From NCBI GenBank assembly GCA_944323485.1, contig CALUSR010000002.1, positions 380,048 to 444,047 of the forward strand: DNA of 64,000 nt. The letters are read 5' to 3'. Position numbers and translations under genes: made by a program. This DNA is from Candidatus Gastranaerophilales bacterium (GTDB lineage Bacteria; Cyanobacteriota; Vampirovibrionia; Gastranaerophilales; CAJFVJ01). This document shows positions 25,173 to 34,292 of the stretch, one piece after another. Position 1 is the first letter of the stretch. The number at the start of each line of letters is the position of its first letter. A model generated the notes under the pieces. That model had not been told where the DNA came from, did not search any database, and worked only from the letters and a program-made list of their open reading frames with translations.

Positions 25173-26653
25173 TGCTCTTCACTCCTCTTAATCAATGTTA
25201 TAAATGTTTCTTCCATGGTCGATGCACCGGCTTTGTTTTTTAAGTCTTGAGGCGAGCCAAGGGCAATCGTTTCCCCATGATAAAAGAGGCTTATTCTGTC
25301 ACAATATTCAGCTTCATCCATAAAATGAGTTGTAACAAGAATTGTCACTCCCTTTTTAGCAAGAGAAGTAATATGATTCCAAAAATCACGCCTTGTAATC
25401 ACATCTACACCTGATGTAGGTTCATCCAAAAACAATACCGGAGGATTATGGATTAAAGCACATGCCATAGACAACCGCTGTTTCAAACCGAGAGGAAGCT
25501 GCTCGCTCTTCTGGTCAGCATAATCCTTCAAACCAAACACATCAACAATCTCTTCAACCCGGGATGCCCTGTTTCTAAATCCTATACCATAAACAGAAGC
25601 AAAAAATTCAAGATTTTCTTTGACGGTCAAACTTCCGTAAAGAGAAAATTTCTGCGCCATATATCCCAAATTTGCACGAGCCTTCTCAGGATTTTTTGTT
25701 ATATCAACACCCATAATCCTTGCTGTTCCGCTTGTCGGTTTTGCAAGACCGCACATCATCTTGAACGAAGTTGATTTTCCTGCACCGTTCGGACCAAGAA
25801 GCCCGAATATTTCCCCTTTTCTAATTTTGAAAGTATTATTTTTTACCGCATAAAAATTACCGTATTTTTTTTCAAGATTATCAGCTTCAACGGTAAGTTC
25901 TATGTGTTTTTCTAAAGCATCATAATTCTTTGCTATCAGCGATTCTGTCTGATTGTATCCACCCATCAGCTCGATAACTCTGTTCTCAAATTCTTGAGAA
26001 GTTGACCCAAGCTTATCGGGTTCTCCATCATAAATTATACGACCTTTATCAATAACAACAGCTGTATCAAAACTGTGCGCCTCATCCAAATAGGCAGTTG
26101 ACCAAATGACCGTAGTTTCGGGAGATATCATATTTTTAACCATCGCCATCAAGTCACGGCGTGAAATAGGATCAACTCCGACAGAAGGTTCATCAAGAAC
26201 CAGAAACTCTGGACTTCCAAGCAAAGTACATGCAAGCCCGAGTTTTTGTTTCATTCCGCCAGAAAGCGCACCGGCAAGTCTGTTCTGAAACGGTGTAAGT
26301 TTGGTAAACTCAAGCATTTTATCAAAAGTATGAGAAACATTCTTCAAATCCGCATATAACGTCAAGTTCTCAAGAACAGTTAAATCCTCATACAACCCGA
26401 ACTTTTGTGGCATATATCCAATATGCGGAGTCAGCTCGTCTTTTTGATTCACGGGATTAAATCCGAGTGTAGAAATTGTTCCGCTATCAGGTAGCAAAAG
26501 ACCGATGATAGTCCTCAGCAAAGTTGTTTTCCCTGCTCCATCAGCTCCGATAAGCCCGGTTATTCTTCCTTTTTTAATATCAAGAGAAAGATTATCAAGA
26601 GCCGTTACAGACTTGAAAGTCTTTGTCAGATTTCTGATTTCTACGGTGTTCAT
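25169..26653 (-). CDS. ABC transporter ATPase with two fused nucleotide-binding domains (YbhF-like)
   Basis: 494 residues with two complete cassettes. NBD1: Walker A GADGAGKTT (about 36), signature LSGGM, Walker B FLVLDEPSVGVD. NBD2: Walker A GPNGAGKST (about 285), signature LPLGLKQRL, Walker B VLFLDEPTSGVD. The LPLG variant in NBD2 is also seen in YbhF-type proteins. The ATG at 26653 is preferred over a GTG one codon earlier because of ribosome-site spacing; it overlaps the adaptor stop. It powers the two permeases downstream. Confidence 0.92.
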   Translation of the reverse strand: MNTVEIRNLTKTFKSVTALDNLSLDIKKGRITGLIGADGAGKTTLLRTIIGLLLPDSGTISTLGFNPVNQKDELTPHIGYMPQKFGLYEDLTVLENLTLYADLKNVSHTFDKMLEFTKLTPFQNRLAGALSGGMKQKLGLACTLLGSPEFLVLDEPSVGVDPISRRDLMAMVKNMISPETTVIWSTAYLDEAHSFDTAVVIDKGRIIYDGEPDKLGSTSQEFENRVIELMGGYNQTESLIAKNYDALEKHIELTVEADNLEKKYGNFYAVKNNTFKIRKGEIFGLLGPNGAGKSTSFKMMCGLAKPTSGTARIMGVDITKNPEKARANLGYMAQKFSLYGSLTVKENLEFFASVYGIGFRNRASRVEEIVDVFGLKDYADQKSEQLPLGLKQRLSMACALIHNPPVLFLDEPTSGVDVITRRDFWNHITSLAKKGVTILVTTHFMDEAEYCDRISLFYHGETIALGSPQDLKNKAGASTMEETFITLIKRSEEQ

Positions 26654-27504
26654 CACTCCTCGCTGTCTAAATCAACTTTTATTGTAACAGGCATTCCCTG
26701 ACGCAGATATTCATCTATATCATAGATATAAACCCTGATGCGATAAACCAAATTTGTTCTTATATCAGTTGATTGAACAGTCTTTGGCGTAAACTCGGCA
26801 ACTGGAGAAATATATCCGACCTGTCCCGTATATTCTCTTTTCTTACCCGTTTTCGGATTCGTTGTATCGGTATAAACCCTGACAGATTGACCGTATTTGA
26901 TATTTCCCAAGTCGGTTTCGTTGACATAAGCTCTCACCCAAACGGGTTTTATTTTTGCCATTGTATAAACCGGTTGTCCTTTTGAAACATTTGCCCCGGG
27001 TTCTTGTATTCTTATCATCACAATACCTTCTTCAGGAGCATAAATTTTTGTGTAATCAAGCTGGTTTTTAGCAAAATTTTTCTGTGCAACAGCTGCGTCA
27101 TAGTCAGCTTTTGACCTGTTTTTATTATTCAAAAGAGTATCGTAATCCTGTTTGGATATTGTATTGTCATTTACAAGCGGTGCATTGCGTTCAAATTTTG
27201 ATTCGGCATCTGATTTAATCGCAAGAGTTTTTTCGACATCAGCTTCTGCCTTTTCAAGATTTGAGCGGTAATCCTTATCATCCATAACAGCAAGCAGCTC
27301 TCCCGCTTTTACCGTATCGCCTTCTTCTTTGAGCATTTTTTCAATCCTGCCTGCCACCTGAAAACTCAAATCAACCTGACGTATTTCTATATTGCCGTAA
27401 AGCGTAAGTTCATTGTTCAATCTGTTTTGCTTAATATACCAAAAGCCTGCAACCGCACAAATTATCAATAGTAATAATGTTATAACTGCTGCTTTCTTCT
27501 TCAT
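26653..27504 (-). CDS. HlyD-family periplasmic adaptor (YbhG-like)
   Basis: Membrane-fusion protein, 283 residues. N-terminal anchor about 5-23 (VITLLLLIICAVAGFWYI), first half-lipoyl region (about 40-75; VAGRIEKMLKEEGDTVKAGELL), a helical hairpin rich in Lys/Glu/Ala (about 78-150), second half-lipoyl (IYAPEEGIVMIRIQEPG), then the beta-barrel domain. It connects the inner-membrane ABC exporter to the TolC-type channel encoded just upstream. Its start overlaps the TolC gene's stop (ATGA). Confidence 0.92.
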   Translation of the reverse strand: MKKKAAVITLLLLIICAVAGFWYIKQNRLNNELTLYGNIEIRQVDLSFQVAGRIEKMLKEEGDTVKAGELLAVMDDKDYRSNLEKAEADVEKTLAIKSDAESKFERNAPLVNDNTISKQDYDTLLNNKNRSKADYDAAVAQKNFAKNQLDYTKIYAPEEGIVMIRIQEPGANVSKGQPVYTMAKIKPVWVRAYVNETDLGNIKYGQSVRVYTDTTNPKTGKKREYTGQVGYISPVAEFTPKTVQSTDIRTNLVYRIRVYIYDIDEYLRQGMPVTIKVDLDSEE

Positions 27505-28817
27505 AGTTGACCTCCAACGGCTTTATAGAGTGTAAAATAGTTAATAATTCTCTGAGTTTTTGCCTGCGTAAAATTTGTCTGCGACTCAAGAAATTCTGTT
27601 TTTGCAACAAGATATTCAGGAACGGATATTACTCCTTGATTGAGCTTCTTTTCCGCATTTCCAAAGTTTTGCAGTTCATATCCGAGTTCAGACTTTGTAT
27701 TAGCTTCTACCTGTTTGTCATGTTTAATTATGCATAATGAGGTATTCACTTCTTTTACCGCTTCAAGATTTGTTTGGTTATAATCTTCAAAAAGTTCTTC
27801 ATATTTCGCTTTTTGCATTTTCAGTCTTGCAACTTTCATACCACCCTTAAATATATCCTGCGATGCACCTGCAAGAATTGCTGCAAGAGAAGACTCCCAG
27901 GAGAAAAATGCCCCCGGAGCAATAGTATTAAACGCCCAGACTCCCACTATGTTGAATGTCGGGAAAAACTCTTTTTTGGCAACCCTCACATCAATTTGCG
28001 CTTTTTCAAGATTTGCCTCGGCAGCCTTGACATCAGGACGGGCAAAAATTATATCCGAACTGACTTCCTTAGGAATTTCTCCGGAGTATTCAAAACTGTC
28101 AAAATTGCCGAATTTCATATTTGCAGTGTTTGCAGCAGAATTTCCGGTCAGCACGGCAAGCTGCATAACTGCTGTTTCCCGATTCTTCTTAAGATTTTCA
28201 AGCGTACTTTTTGATGCTTCAACATTCTTTTTTACGTTATTCAAATCTGTCAAATTTATGACACCGTGTTTAAATTTTTTATCATTGCGGTTGAGGATTT
28301 CTTCCTGAATTTTCAAAATTTCTTCCTGTTTTTCAATCAAATCATCATAGCGCAAAATATTTGTATAAACGGTTGCAACATCGCTCAATAGCGCCAGATA
28401 AACCGCTTTTTCATTGAACTTTGCAGCTTCATAACTTTTCTTTATTGCTCTGGTTTTATCCCGGTTTTTCAAGAGCAAATCAGCTTCATAACTTGCAGTA
28501 AAGGGTAGAACAAATGCATTTTTCTTAAGCTGAAAATTATCCAGTTCGGGAACTTTGACCCCCAAATAATTTGCACTGACACCCAAAGAAGGAAGTTCCT
28601 GACCGAGTGAATATTTTGTCTGCTGTCTGTACTGTTCAACCGAGTGGGCAGCCTTCTTCAGTTCGTGATTTTTCTCAATAGCCTCTTTTATGTAGCAGTT
28701 CAGGTTTTCATCATTGAATTTTTCAAAAAACTCAATATTCAACTCCTTCACATCAACAGCATAAGAAACTTGAGAATAAAATAACAACATACATATCAAT
28801 AATATTTTTTTAATCAA
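27501..28817 (-). CDS. TolC-family outer-membrane efflux protein
   Basis: Outer-membrane channel, about 438 residues, with signal peptide MIKKILLICMLLFYSQVSYA. Two repeated helical outer-membrane-factor domains follow (about 60-215 and 255-430), alanine/lysine rich with the typical ARPDVKAAEANLEKAQ segment. The start is taken as TTG at 28817: the AAGGAGG site at 28824-28830 is 6 bases away, whereas an upstream TTG at 28823 abuts it. TolC sits inside this operon, unlike in E. coli where tolC is elsewhere. Confidence 0.9.
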   Translation of the reverse strand: MIKKILLICMLLFYSQVSYAVDVKELNIEFFEKFNDENLNCYIKEAIEKNHELKKAAHSVEQYRQQTKYSLGQELPSLGVSANYLGVKVPELDNFQLKKNAFVLPFTASYEADLLLKNRDKTRAIKKSYEAAKFNEKAVYLALLSDVATVYTNILRYDDLIEKQEEILKIQEEILNRNDKKFKHGVINLTDLNNVKKNVEASKSTLENLKKNRETAVMQLAVLTGNSAANTANMKFGNFDSFEYSGEIPKEVSSDIIFARPDVKAAEANLEKAQIDVRVAKKEFFPTFNIVGVWAFNTIAPGAFFSWESSLAAILAGASQDIFKGGMKVARLKMQKAKYEELFEDYNQTNLEAVKEVNTSLCIIKHDKQVEANTKSELGYELQNFGNAEKKLNQGVISVPEYLVAKTEFLESQTNFTQAKTQRIINYFTLYKAVGGQL

Positions 28818-29439
28818 GCGCAACCTCCTTTGTAATTGCGTTTATATAAAATTTTATATTATCTTTTATGATTTGTTTGTCGTCTTCTCCGAATTCATCC
28901 TGACCGAGCATTCCAAGACAAAAAGCAGGCATAATTCTCGGAGAATTAAGCTGAGAAAAAATAAATACCGTCTTATAAATAATTTCTTTATGACTGATAT
29001 CATCACCGAAAATTCTCGCAACAAGTTTTCTTATGTAGCTGAAAACAGGTGAATCCAGCTTTCTTTTCGGATTTTGCTGTTCTTTTAGCAAAAACATCAT
29101 CAAATCATTTGAAATTTTATTTGAATATAAGAAATCCACCGCTTTATCAAGAATTGTGCCCAATAGTTCTATACACTCTGCTTTTGTAAGCTCAGAAGGA
29201 TTTTTATTCAAATCCATAAAAGTCTTTGAATACTCTGTCTGCTGCTCGATGAGATTTTCAATAATTCCTTCATACAACTCACGTTTTCCGCCCCAGTAGT
29301 AAGAAATCATGCAGATATTGACTTCTGCTTTTTTGCAAATTTCTCTAATGCTGGTACCATCAAAGCCTTTCTTTGCAAAAAGAGTTGTAGCCGCAGCCAA
29401 AATTCTGTTTTTCGAATTATCATCCCGAATTTTTTCCAT
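28810..29439 (-). CDS. TetR-family regulator (CecR-like)
   Basis: 209-residue repressor heading the exporter operon. Helix-turn-helix at about 12-57 (RILAAATTLFAKKGFDGTSIREICKKAEVNICMISYYWGGKRELY); the C-terminal ligand domain resembles the CecR/YbiH group that regulates ybhGFSR in E. coli. Its 3' end overlaps the TolC gene, so it is co-transcribed and likely autoregulated, with a CAAACGTTTG palindrome 38 bases upstream as operator candidate. The inducer is unknown. Confidence 0.88.
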   Translation of the reverse strand: MEKIRDDNSKNRILAAATTLFAKKGFDGTSIREICKKAEVNICMISYYWGGKRELYEGIIENLIEQQTEYSKTFMDLNKNPSELTKAECIELLGTILDKAVDFLYSNKISNDLMMFLLKEQQNPKRKLDSPVFSYIRKLVARIFGDDISHKEIIYKTVFIFSQLNSPRIMPAFCLGMLGQDEFGEDDKQIIKDNIKFYINAITKEVALD

Positions 29440-29476
29440 AACACAACCCTGTTCTTTCTATAATTAATTTATAAAA

Positions 29477-29486
29477 CAAACGTTTG
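29477..29486 (-). promoter_or_regulatory. Candidate operator of the exporter's TetR regulator
   Basis: Perfect 10-base palindrome CAAACGTTTG between the TetR gene and the divergent acetyltransferase gene, in the expected promoter zone. Short, so support is moderate. Confidence 0.4.
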
Positions 29487-29615
29487 ATTATGTCAAATAA
29501 AATAAAAAACATCATACCCCAAAGGTATTAAATATCATACAATATAAGTATTTGCTATTTCATATAATATAACCAATAATAAAAATACTTGGAAAAAATT
29601 GGTAAAAACGTCACC

Positions 29616-30191
29616 ATGAGCACACTCAAAGATTTTTTTGAATATATGAACTCTGGCAAGTCTGTTGAGATAGGTTCCCCTATGCTGTCTTTTTTCGATG
29701 AACTGAGCCAGCAAGCCATGAAGATTACGACAGAGCTAAACAACAAATATCATTCACCGATGGAAATTGTCGAAATTTTCTCAAAACTTACCTGCAAAAA
29801 CGTAGACAAATCATTCAGACTTTTCCCTCCTTTTTATACTGACTGCGGAAAAAACATTACCGTAGGGAAAAACGTATTTATCAACTCCGGATGCAAGTTT
29901 CAAGATCAGGGCGGAATATTCATCGACGATGGATGTCTGATAGGTCACAATGTCATAATAACGACATTAAACCACGATATATCTCCATCCAAAAGAGCGG
30001 CATTGCATCCAAAACCGGTAAAAATAGGGAAACGTGTATGGATAGGAGCAAGCGTAACAATTATCCCGGGAGTTACTATTGGAGATAATGCAATAATCGG
30101 CGCAGGAAGCGTCGTTGTCAAAGATGTTCCCCAAAATACAATTGTTGTAGGAAACCCGGCAAAAGTCATAAAACATATAACAGAGGAGTAA
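29616..30191 (+). CDS. Sugar O-acetyltransferase, hexapeptide-repeat (maltose/galactoside acetyltransferase type)
   Basis: Trimeric left-handed beta-helix enzyme that acetylates sugars with acetyl-CoA. The 191-residue product has an N-terminal helical region (about 1-60), then hexapeptide repeats from about 75 ([35 protein letters not shown] with the catalytic His; [22 protein letters not shown]). The ATG at 29616 is chosen over a TTG at 29589 because the family starts here, though its ribosome site is poor. First gene of the redox cluster, divergent from the exporter operon. Confidence 0.85.
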   Translation: MSTLKDFFEYMNSGKSVEIGSPMLSFFDELSQQAMKITTELNNKYHSPMEIVEIFSKLTCKNVDKSFRLFPPFYTDCGKNITVGKNVFINSGCKFQDQGGIFIDDGCLIGHNVIITTLNHDISPSKRAALHPKPVKIGKRVWIGASVTIIPGVTIGDNAIIGAGSVVVKDVPQNTIVVGNPAKVIKHITEE

Positions 30192-30195
30192 AAAA

Positions 30196-30738
30196 ATGGC
30201 AAAAAATGTTCTAATCATTGCGACAAGCCCGAGAAAAAACGGCAACTCATCACAAATAGCTCAGGAATTTGCAAAAGGTGCTTCTGACTCTGGAAACAAC
30301 TGCGAAATAATTTACCTTGCAGATAAAGACATAAACTTCTGCAAAGGTTGCCTTGCGTGTCAGAAAACAAAAAAATGCGTAATCAACGACGATGCACCTG
30401 AAATAGTCAGAAAGATGAAAACATCCGATGTTATTGTCTGGGCAACTCCTGTTTATTATTATGAAATGTGCGGCCAGATGAAGACCATGATTGACAGAGC
30501 CAACTCTTTGTTTGCTGATGATTATTCATTCAGAGATATATATTTAATCGCAACAGCCGCAGACAGCGGGGATTATTCAGCTGACGGAGCAATAAAAGGA
30601 CTGAGCGGATGGATAGAATGTATGGATAAAACAAATCTGAAAGGTGTAATAAAAGGCTTCGGACTCGAACAACCAGATGATATCAAATCGCATCCGGAAA
30701 TATTGAAAGAAGCTTATAATGCAGGACAAAACGTATAA
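30196..30738 (+). CDS. NADPH-dependent FMN reductase / iron-sulfur flavoprotein type
   Basis: Flavodoxin-fold protein, 180 residues. The FMN phosphate loop ATSPRKNGNSSQIA is at about 8-21; CKGCLACQKTKKCVI (about 50-64) is the cysteine cluster of the iron-sulfur-flavoprotein-like group; TPVYYYEMCGQMKTMIDR (about 88-105) is the flavin-binding helix region. Probably reduces quinones, disulphides or other electrophiles in the cytoplasm. It follows the acetyltransferase by 4 bases with a GGAG site. Paralogous to the exported protein at 32690. Confidence 0.88.
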   Translation: MAKNVLIIATSPRKNGNSSQIAQEFAKGASDSGNNCEIIYLADKDINFCKGCLACQKTKKCVINDDAPEIVRKMKTSDVIVWATPVYYYEMCGQMKTMIDRANSLFADDYSFRDIYLIATAADSGDYSADGAIKGLSGWIECMDKTNLKGVIKGFGLEQPDDIKSHPEILKEAYNAGQNV

Positions 30739-30753
30739 AACGGAGTGTTTCTT

Positions 30754-31782
30754 ATGCTAAAAAAACTGATAATCTTTACAGGACTGTTTTTATTAATCAT
30801 TGGAGGAACAACTATGACAACAGCAAAAAATAACGACTGGGATAAAACTTTCCCGAAAAGTGACAAAGTTAATGTAGAAAAAATTCATTTCAAAAATAGA
30901 TACGGAATAGAATTAACAGGTGATTTATATACGCCTAAAAATAAAAAAGAAGATAAACTACCAGCTATCGCAGTATCAGGCCCGTTCGGTGCGGTTAAGG
31001 AGCAGGCTTCCGGTTTGTATGCACAAACACTAGCCGAAAGAGGATTTATTACACTGGCATTTGACCCTTCTTATACAGGCGAAAGCTCCGGAGAACCGAG
31101 AAATGTATCATCTCCTAATATTAATACCGAAGATTTCAGTGCAGCCGTTGACTATTTGAGCAACCTGAAAGATGTTAACCCTGAAAGAATCGGGATTATT
31201 GGAATATGCGGATTCGGCGGTTTTGGTTTGAATGCTGCAGCTATTGATACAAGAATTAAAGGGGCTGTTACGGTTACAATGTATGATATGACAAGAGTTA
31301 CCGCAAACGGATACTTCGATTCGATGGATGAAAAAGCAAGATATGAATTAAAAGAATCTTTGAATAAACAAAGAACCGAAGATTTTAAAAACGGAACTTA
31401 TGCTAAAGCTGCAGGACTTCCTGAAAAATTAACGGGCGAAGAACCTCAGTTTGTAAAAGATTACTACGGATACTACAAAACACCGCGCGGATTCCATCAA
31501 CGTTCAATCAATTCAAACGGAAACTGGACAATGACTTCTTCTCTCTCATTAATCAATATGCCCATACTCGCCTATAGCGGCGAAATTAAAAATGCCGTGC
31601 TTATGATACACGGAGAAAAAGCGCACAGCAAATATTTCAGTGAAGATGCGTTCAAAAAACTCAAAGGCGACAACAAAGAATTATATATTGTCCCCGGAGC
31701 AAACCACGTCGACTTATATGACAATCTCGAAAAAATTCCTTTTGATAAGATTGAAAAATTCTTCACAACTTATCTGAAATAG
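30754..31782 (+). CDS. Alpha/beta hydrolase with Cys nucleophile elbow, membrane-anchored or secreted
   Basis: 342 residues starting MLKKLIIFTGLFLLIIGG, a signal peptide or anchor. The hydrolase fold includes LPAIAVSGPFGAVKEQ (oxyanion strand), the nucleophile elbow IGICGFGGFG near residue 150 with Cys at the central position as in dienelactone hydrolases, and GANHVDLYD near the end giving the His. The start at ATG 30754 suits the CGGAG site, 8 bases away; a GTG at 30745 overlaps that site. YcjY-like family; substrate unknown. Confidence 0.8.
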   Translation: MLKKLIIFTGLFLLIIGGTTMTTAKNNDWDKTFPKSDKVNVEKIHFKNRYGIELTGDLYTPKNKKEDKLPAIAVSGPFGAVKEQASGLYAQTLAERGFITLAFDPSYTGESSGEPRNVSSPNINTEDFSAAVDYLSNLKDVNPERIGIIGICGFGGFGLNAAAIDTRIKGAVTVTMYDMTRVTANGYFDSMDEKARYELKESLNKQRTEDFKNGTYAKAAGLPEKLTGEEPQFVKDYYGYYKTPRGFHQRSINSNGNWTMTSSLSLINMPILAYSGEIKNAVLMIHGEKAHSKYFSEDAFKKLKGDNKELYIVPGANHVDLYDNLEKIPFDKIEKFFTTYLK

Positions 31783-31800
31783 GCAAACAGGAGAAAACAA

Positions 31801-32643
31801 ATGAAAAAATTAATCCCTCTGATATTGGTATTTCTGCTTGCTCAAAATTGTATAACAGCATATGGAGCCAATAATCCTGTAAAAAAACAAACAAGAACGG
31901 ATATATGCAAAGATAACTACAGAACACTCTTCAAAGGAGAAGCACTTCAAACAAGCGGTGATGATCCCGAGATGATGGCAATTTTGCAAAAATACATTTT
32001 CGGCGAAGTCTTTACTGTCGGCGACCTTGACATCAAAACAAGAGAGCTGCTTACAGTGACCTCTCTAAGCGTGCAGCAAACACTTCCGCAGCTTAAATCG
32101 CACATTAACGCAGCTTTGAATGCAGGTGTTACACCGATTGAAATAAGAGAAGCGATTTACCAGCTTGCACCTTTCATAGGTTTTCCGAAGACGCTGAATG
32201 CTATCGGAGTAATGAACGAAGTTTTCAAGGAAAGAGGGATAAAAACCCCTCTCAAACCGGCGGCAACAGTAAAAGAAAATGAACGTTATGAAAAAGGATT
32301 TGCAATACAAAATCCCCTATACGGAGATGAAATAGAACAAGCACTATCAGAACTTCCTGATGATATGGGAAAAGATGTTTCTGATTTTCTGACTGAAGTC
32401 TGCTTCGGTGACTTCTATACAAGAGATGGGCTTGATATTAAAACAAGAGAATTACTTTTTGTCGCAGCACTTGTGACAACAGGCAATAACACAACTTTAA
32501 AAAGCCATATCAAGGGTAATTTAAAAGCAGGCAACTCAAAAGAAACAATAACAGCAGCAATCATTCAATGCCTGCCTTATGTCGGATTTCCGAATACTAT
32601 AGCCGCCCTAAAAACTATGAAAGAAGTTTTGAGCGAGAAATAG
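31801..32643 (+). CDS. Exported protein with two carboxymuconolactone-decarboxylase domains
   Basis: 280 residues, signal peptide about 1-23 (ending CITAYGA). Two CMD repeats (about 45-140 and 165-275) share FG-x-V/F-x-T/Y-x-x-x-LDIKTRELL and the segment KSHI-x-x-x-L-x-AG. The AhpD-type CxxC pair is absent, so a thiol peroxidase-partner role is not supported. The homologue at 36147 lacks the signal peptide. It ends the plus-strand group with a strong terminator. Confidence 0.84.
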   Translation: MKKLIPLILVFLLAQNCITAYGANNPVKKQTRTDICKDNYRTLFKGEALQTSGDDPEMMAILQKYIFGEVFTVGDLDIKTRELLTVTSLSVQQTLPQLKSHINAALNAGVTPIEIREAIYQLAPFIGFPKTLNAIGVMNEVFKERGIKTPLKPAATVKENERYEKGFAIQNPLYGDEIEQALSELPDDMGKDVSDFLTEVCFGDFYTRDGLDIKTRELLFVAALVTTGNNTTLKSHIKGNLKAGNSKETITAAIIQCLPYVGFPNTIAALKTMKEVLSEK

Positions 32644-32661
32644 AAAAACAACACAACAAAA

Positions 32662-32691
32662 AATAAGGTGCCTCGGCACCTTATTTTTTTT
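32662..32691 (+). terminator. Bidirectional terminator between convergent redox genes
   Basis: AATAAGGTGCC-TC-GGCACCTTATT stem followed by T7. It separates the CMD gene (plus) from the flavodoxin-fold gene (minus), whose stop codon lies at its edge. Confidence 0.85.
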
Positions 32692-33340
32692 ATCGAGAAA
32701 TATTTTTTCCGAGCTCATAAGCCTTCTGAGGATATTGCGTGTGTTTTATATCACCCTCGCTCCACACTCCTGAAGCTATTACCTTCCCAGAGTCAGACCA
32801 CCCGAGATAATTCAACAAGGCTTCATAATGACTGATAATCGGCTGAGCTTCTTTTGCCGATGTATCAGCATAAGTCATCAATAAAACGGCTTTTTTAGGT
32901 TTGCTTATTTGTGAATTAATTGCATAAAACCTGTCTATTACAGCTTTGATTTGAGCAGATATTCCGAAATAATACATCGGAGTTGCAAAAACAACCGCAT
33001 CCGCATCCACAATATTTGCTTTGACAAATTCAAAATCATCTTTGAAGACGCATTGACCGTTCATACCGCATTTATTACAGGCAATGCATGGGTGAACATC
33101 CTTGAATGCGGAGTCAAATCGAACAACGCTGTGCCCTGCTTCCTGTGCGCCTTTTATAAAATTATCCGCCAACGTGTTTGAATTCCCGTTTTTCCTCGGG
33201 CTTCCCGTGATAACAAGTATCTTCATTTTTTTATTTCCTCCAAACAAATTTGTTTTCTTCTCAATTGCAACTGCACTGCCGGCAACGACAGCGCCTGCTG
33301 CTGCAATCAGTGTATTTTTGATAAATTTCCGTCTGTCCAT
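32690..33340 (-). CDS. Exported NADPH-dependent FMN reductase (Tat-like signal)
   Basis: 216 residues. The N-terminus MDRRKFIKNTLIAAAGAVVA followed by GSAVA looks like a Tat signal (RRKFIK), fitting export of a folded flavoprotein. After it comes a flavodoxin-fold domain: TGSPRKNGNSNTLA (FMN loop, about 45-58), CIACNKCGMNGQC (about 92-104), TPMYYFGISAQIKAVIDR. It is a diverged paralogue of the cytoplasmic protein at 30196. It has its own promoter with a 19-bp spacer upstream. Confidence 0.86.
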   Translation of the reverse strand: MDRRKFIKNTLIAAAGAVVAGSAVAIEKKTNLFGGNKKMKILVITGSPRKNGNSNTLADNFIKGAQEAGHSVVRFDSAFKDVHPCIACNKCGMNGQCVFKDDFEFVKANIVDADAVVFATPMYYFGISAQIKAVIDRFYAINSQISKPKKAVLLMTYADTSAKEAQPIISHYEALLNYLGWSDSGKVIASGVWSEGDIKHTQYPQKAYELGKNISR

Positions 33341-33356
33341 CTTTCACCTCTTTTCA

Positions 33357-33387
33357 ATTTTACCCCCTTAGAGCAGCTATCAGTCAA
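33357..33387 (-). promoter_or_regulatory. MerR-type promoter of the exported flavoprotein gene
   Basis: Minus strand: TTGACT (33387-33382), 19-base spacer beginning GATAGCTGCTCT, then TAAAAT (33362-33357). The long 19-bp spacer is typical of promoters activated by MerR-family regulators. The same TTGACTGATAGC start and spacer length occur at 35081-35111. Confidence 0.55.
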
Positions 33388-33391
33388 GCAT

Positions 33392-33417
33392 AAAAAAGTC
33401 CCGAAAAATTCCGGGAC
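33392..33417 (-). terminator. Terminator of the aldo/keto reductase transcript
   Basis: On the minus strand GTCCCG-loop-CGGGAC followed by TTTTTT, 23 bases after the aldo/keto reductase stop and just before the next promoter. Confidence 0.8.
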
Positions 33418-33439
33418 AAAGAGTGTTTTGCGCTTAGCG

Positions 33440-34276
33440 TTAATAATTTATAATATACTCTGCAAACTCAGGGCTGTAGTGGTTAACAAACAGACTTTCA
33501 CCCTTATCCTGCTTTCTTAGTTCATCCATATCTTCTAATGAAAGTTCAAAATCAAAAAGCATAAAGTTTTCTTTCATTCTTTCTTTATGAACTGATTTTG
33601 GAATAACAACAACGTCTTCCTGTATCAAAAATCTCAAAGCAACCTGTGCAACGGTTTTATTATATTTTTCGCCTATAGATTTGAGAATTTCATTTTTAAA
33701 GAAATTGTTTTCGCCTCTTGCCATAGGGCTCCACGACATAAGCTGAGTATTATATTTATCCATATATTTACGCAAAGTTTTTTGCTGTTGGAATATATGT
33801 GTTTCCATCTGGTTTATCATTGGTTTTATTTCAACAAAATTGCAGAGGTCAACATACCTATCAGGGAAGAAGTTGCTTACTCCGATTGCTCTTACTTTAC
33901 CGTCTTTGTAAGCTTTTTCCATTGCCCTGTATGTTCCGTAATAATCACCGAACGGCTGGTGGATTAATAAAAGGTCAATGTAGTCGGTTTGTAATTTTTT
34001 CAAAGACTCATCAATTGATTTTGCTGCTTTTTCTTCACCCGAATTTGTTATCCAGACTTTTGTTACCAGGAAAAATTCTTCTCTTTTTATCCCTGATTTT
34101 TTCACGGCAGCTCCGACACCTTCTTCGTTGTAATATGCCTGAGCAGTATCAATCAATCTATAGCCGGTATCAATAGCATCAGTCACGCATCTTTCACATT
34201 CTTTCGGGTCAACAAGAAAGACTCCGTAACCTAAAATCGGTATTTCAACACCATTATTTAATTTTACTGTCCGCAT
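33440..34276 (-). CDS. Aldo/keto reductase (AKR5-type)
   Basis: NADPH-dependent carbonyl reductase, 278 residues, (beta/alpha)8 fold. Catalytic tetrad visible: Asp in GYRLIDTAQAYYNEEGVG (about 42-59) with Tyr in AYYNEE, Lys in LVTKVWI (about 77), His in LLLIHQPFG (about 107). NADP-binding segment VVIPKSVHKERMKEN (about 230-244). AAGGAG lies 7 bases before the ATG. It directly follows the broken SDR gene, probably on the same transcript from the promoter at 35081. Confidence 0.93.
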   Translation of the reverse strand: MRTVKLNNGVEIPILGYGVFLVDPKECERCVTDAIDTGYRLIDTAQAYYNEEGVGAAVKKSGIKREEFFLVTKVWITNSGEEKAAKSIDESLKKLQTDYIDLLLIHQPFGDYYGTYRAMEKAYKDGKVRAIGVSNFFPDRYVDLCNFVEIKPMINQMETHIFQQQKTLRKYMDKYNTQLMSWSPMARGENNFFKNEILKSIGEKYNKTVAQVALRFLIQEDVVVIPKSVHKERMKENFMLFDFELSLEDMDELRKQDKGESLFVNHYSPEFAEYIINY

Positions 34277-34292
34277 ATTATTCTCCTTTTAA

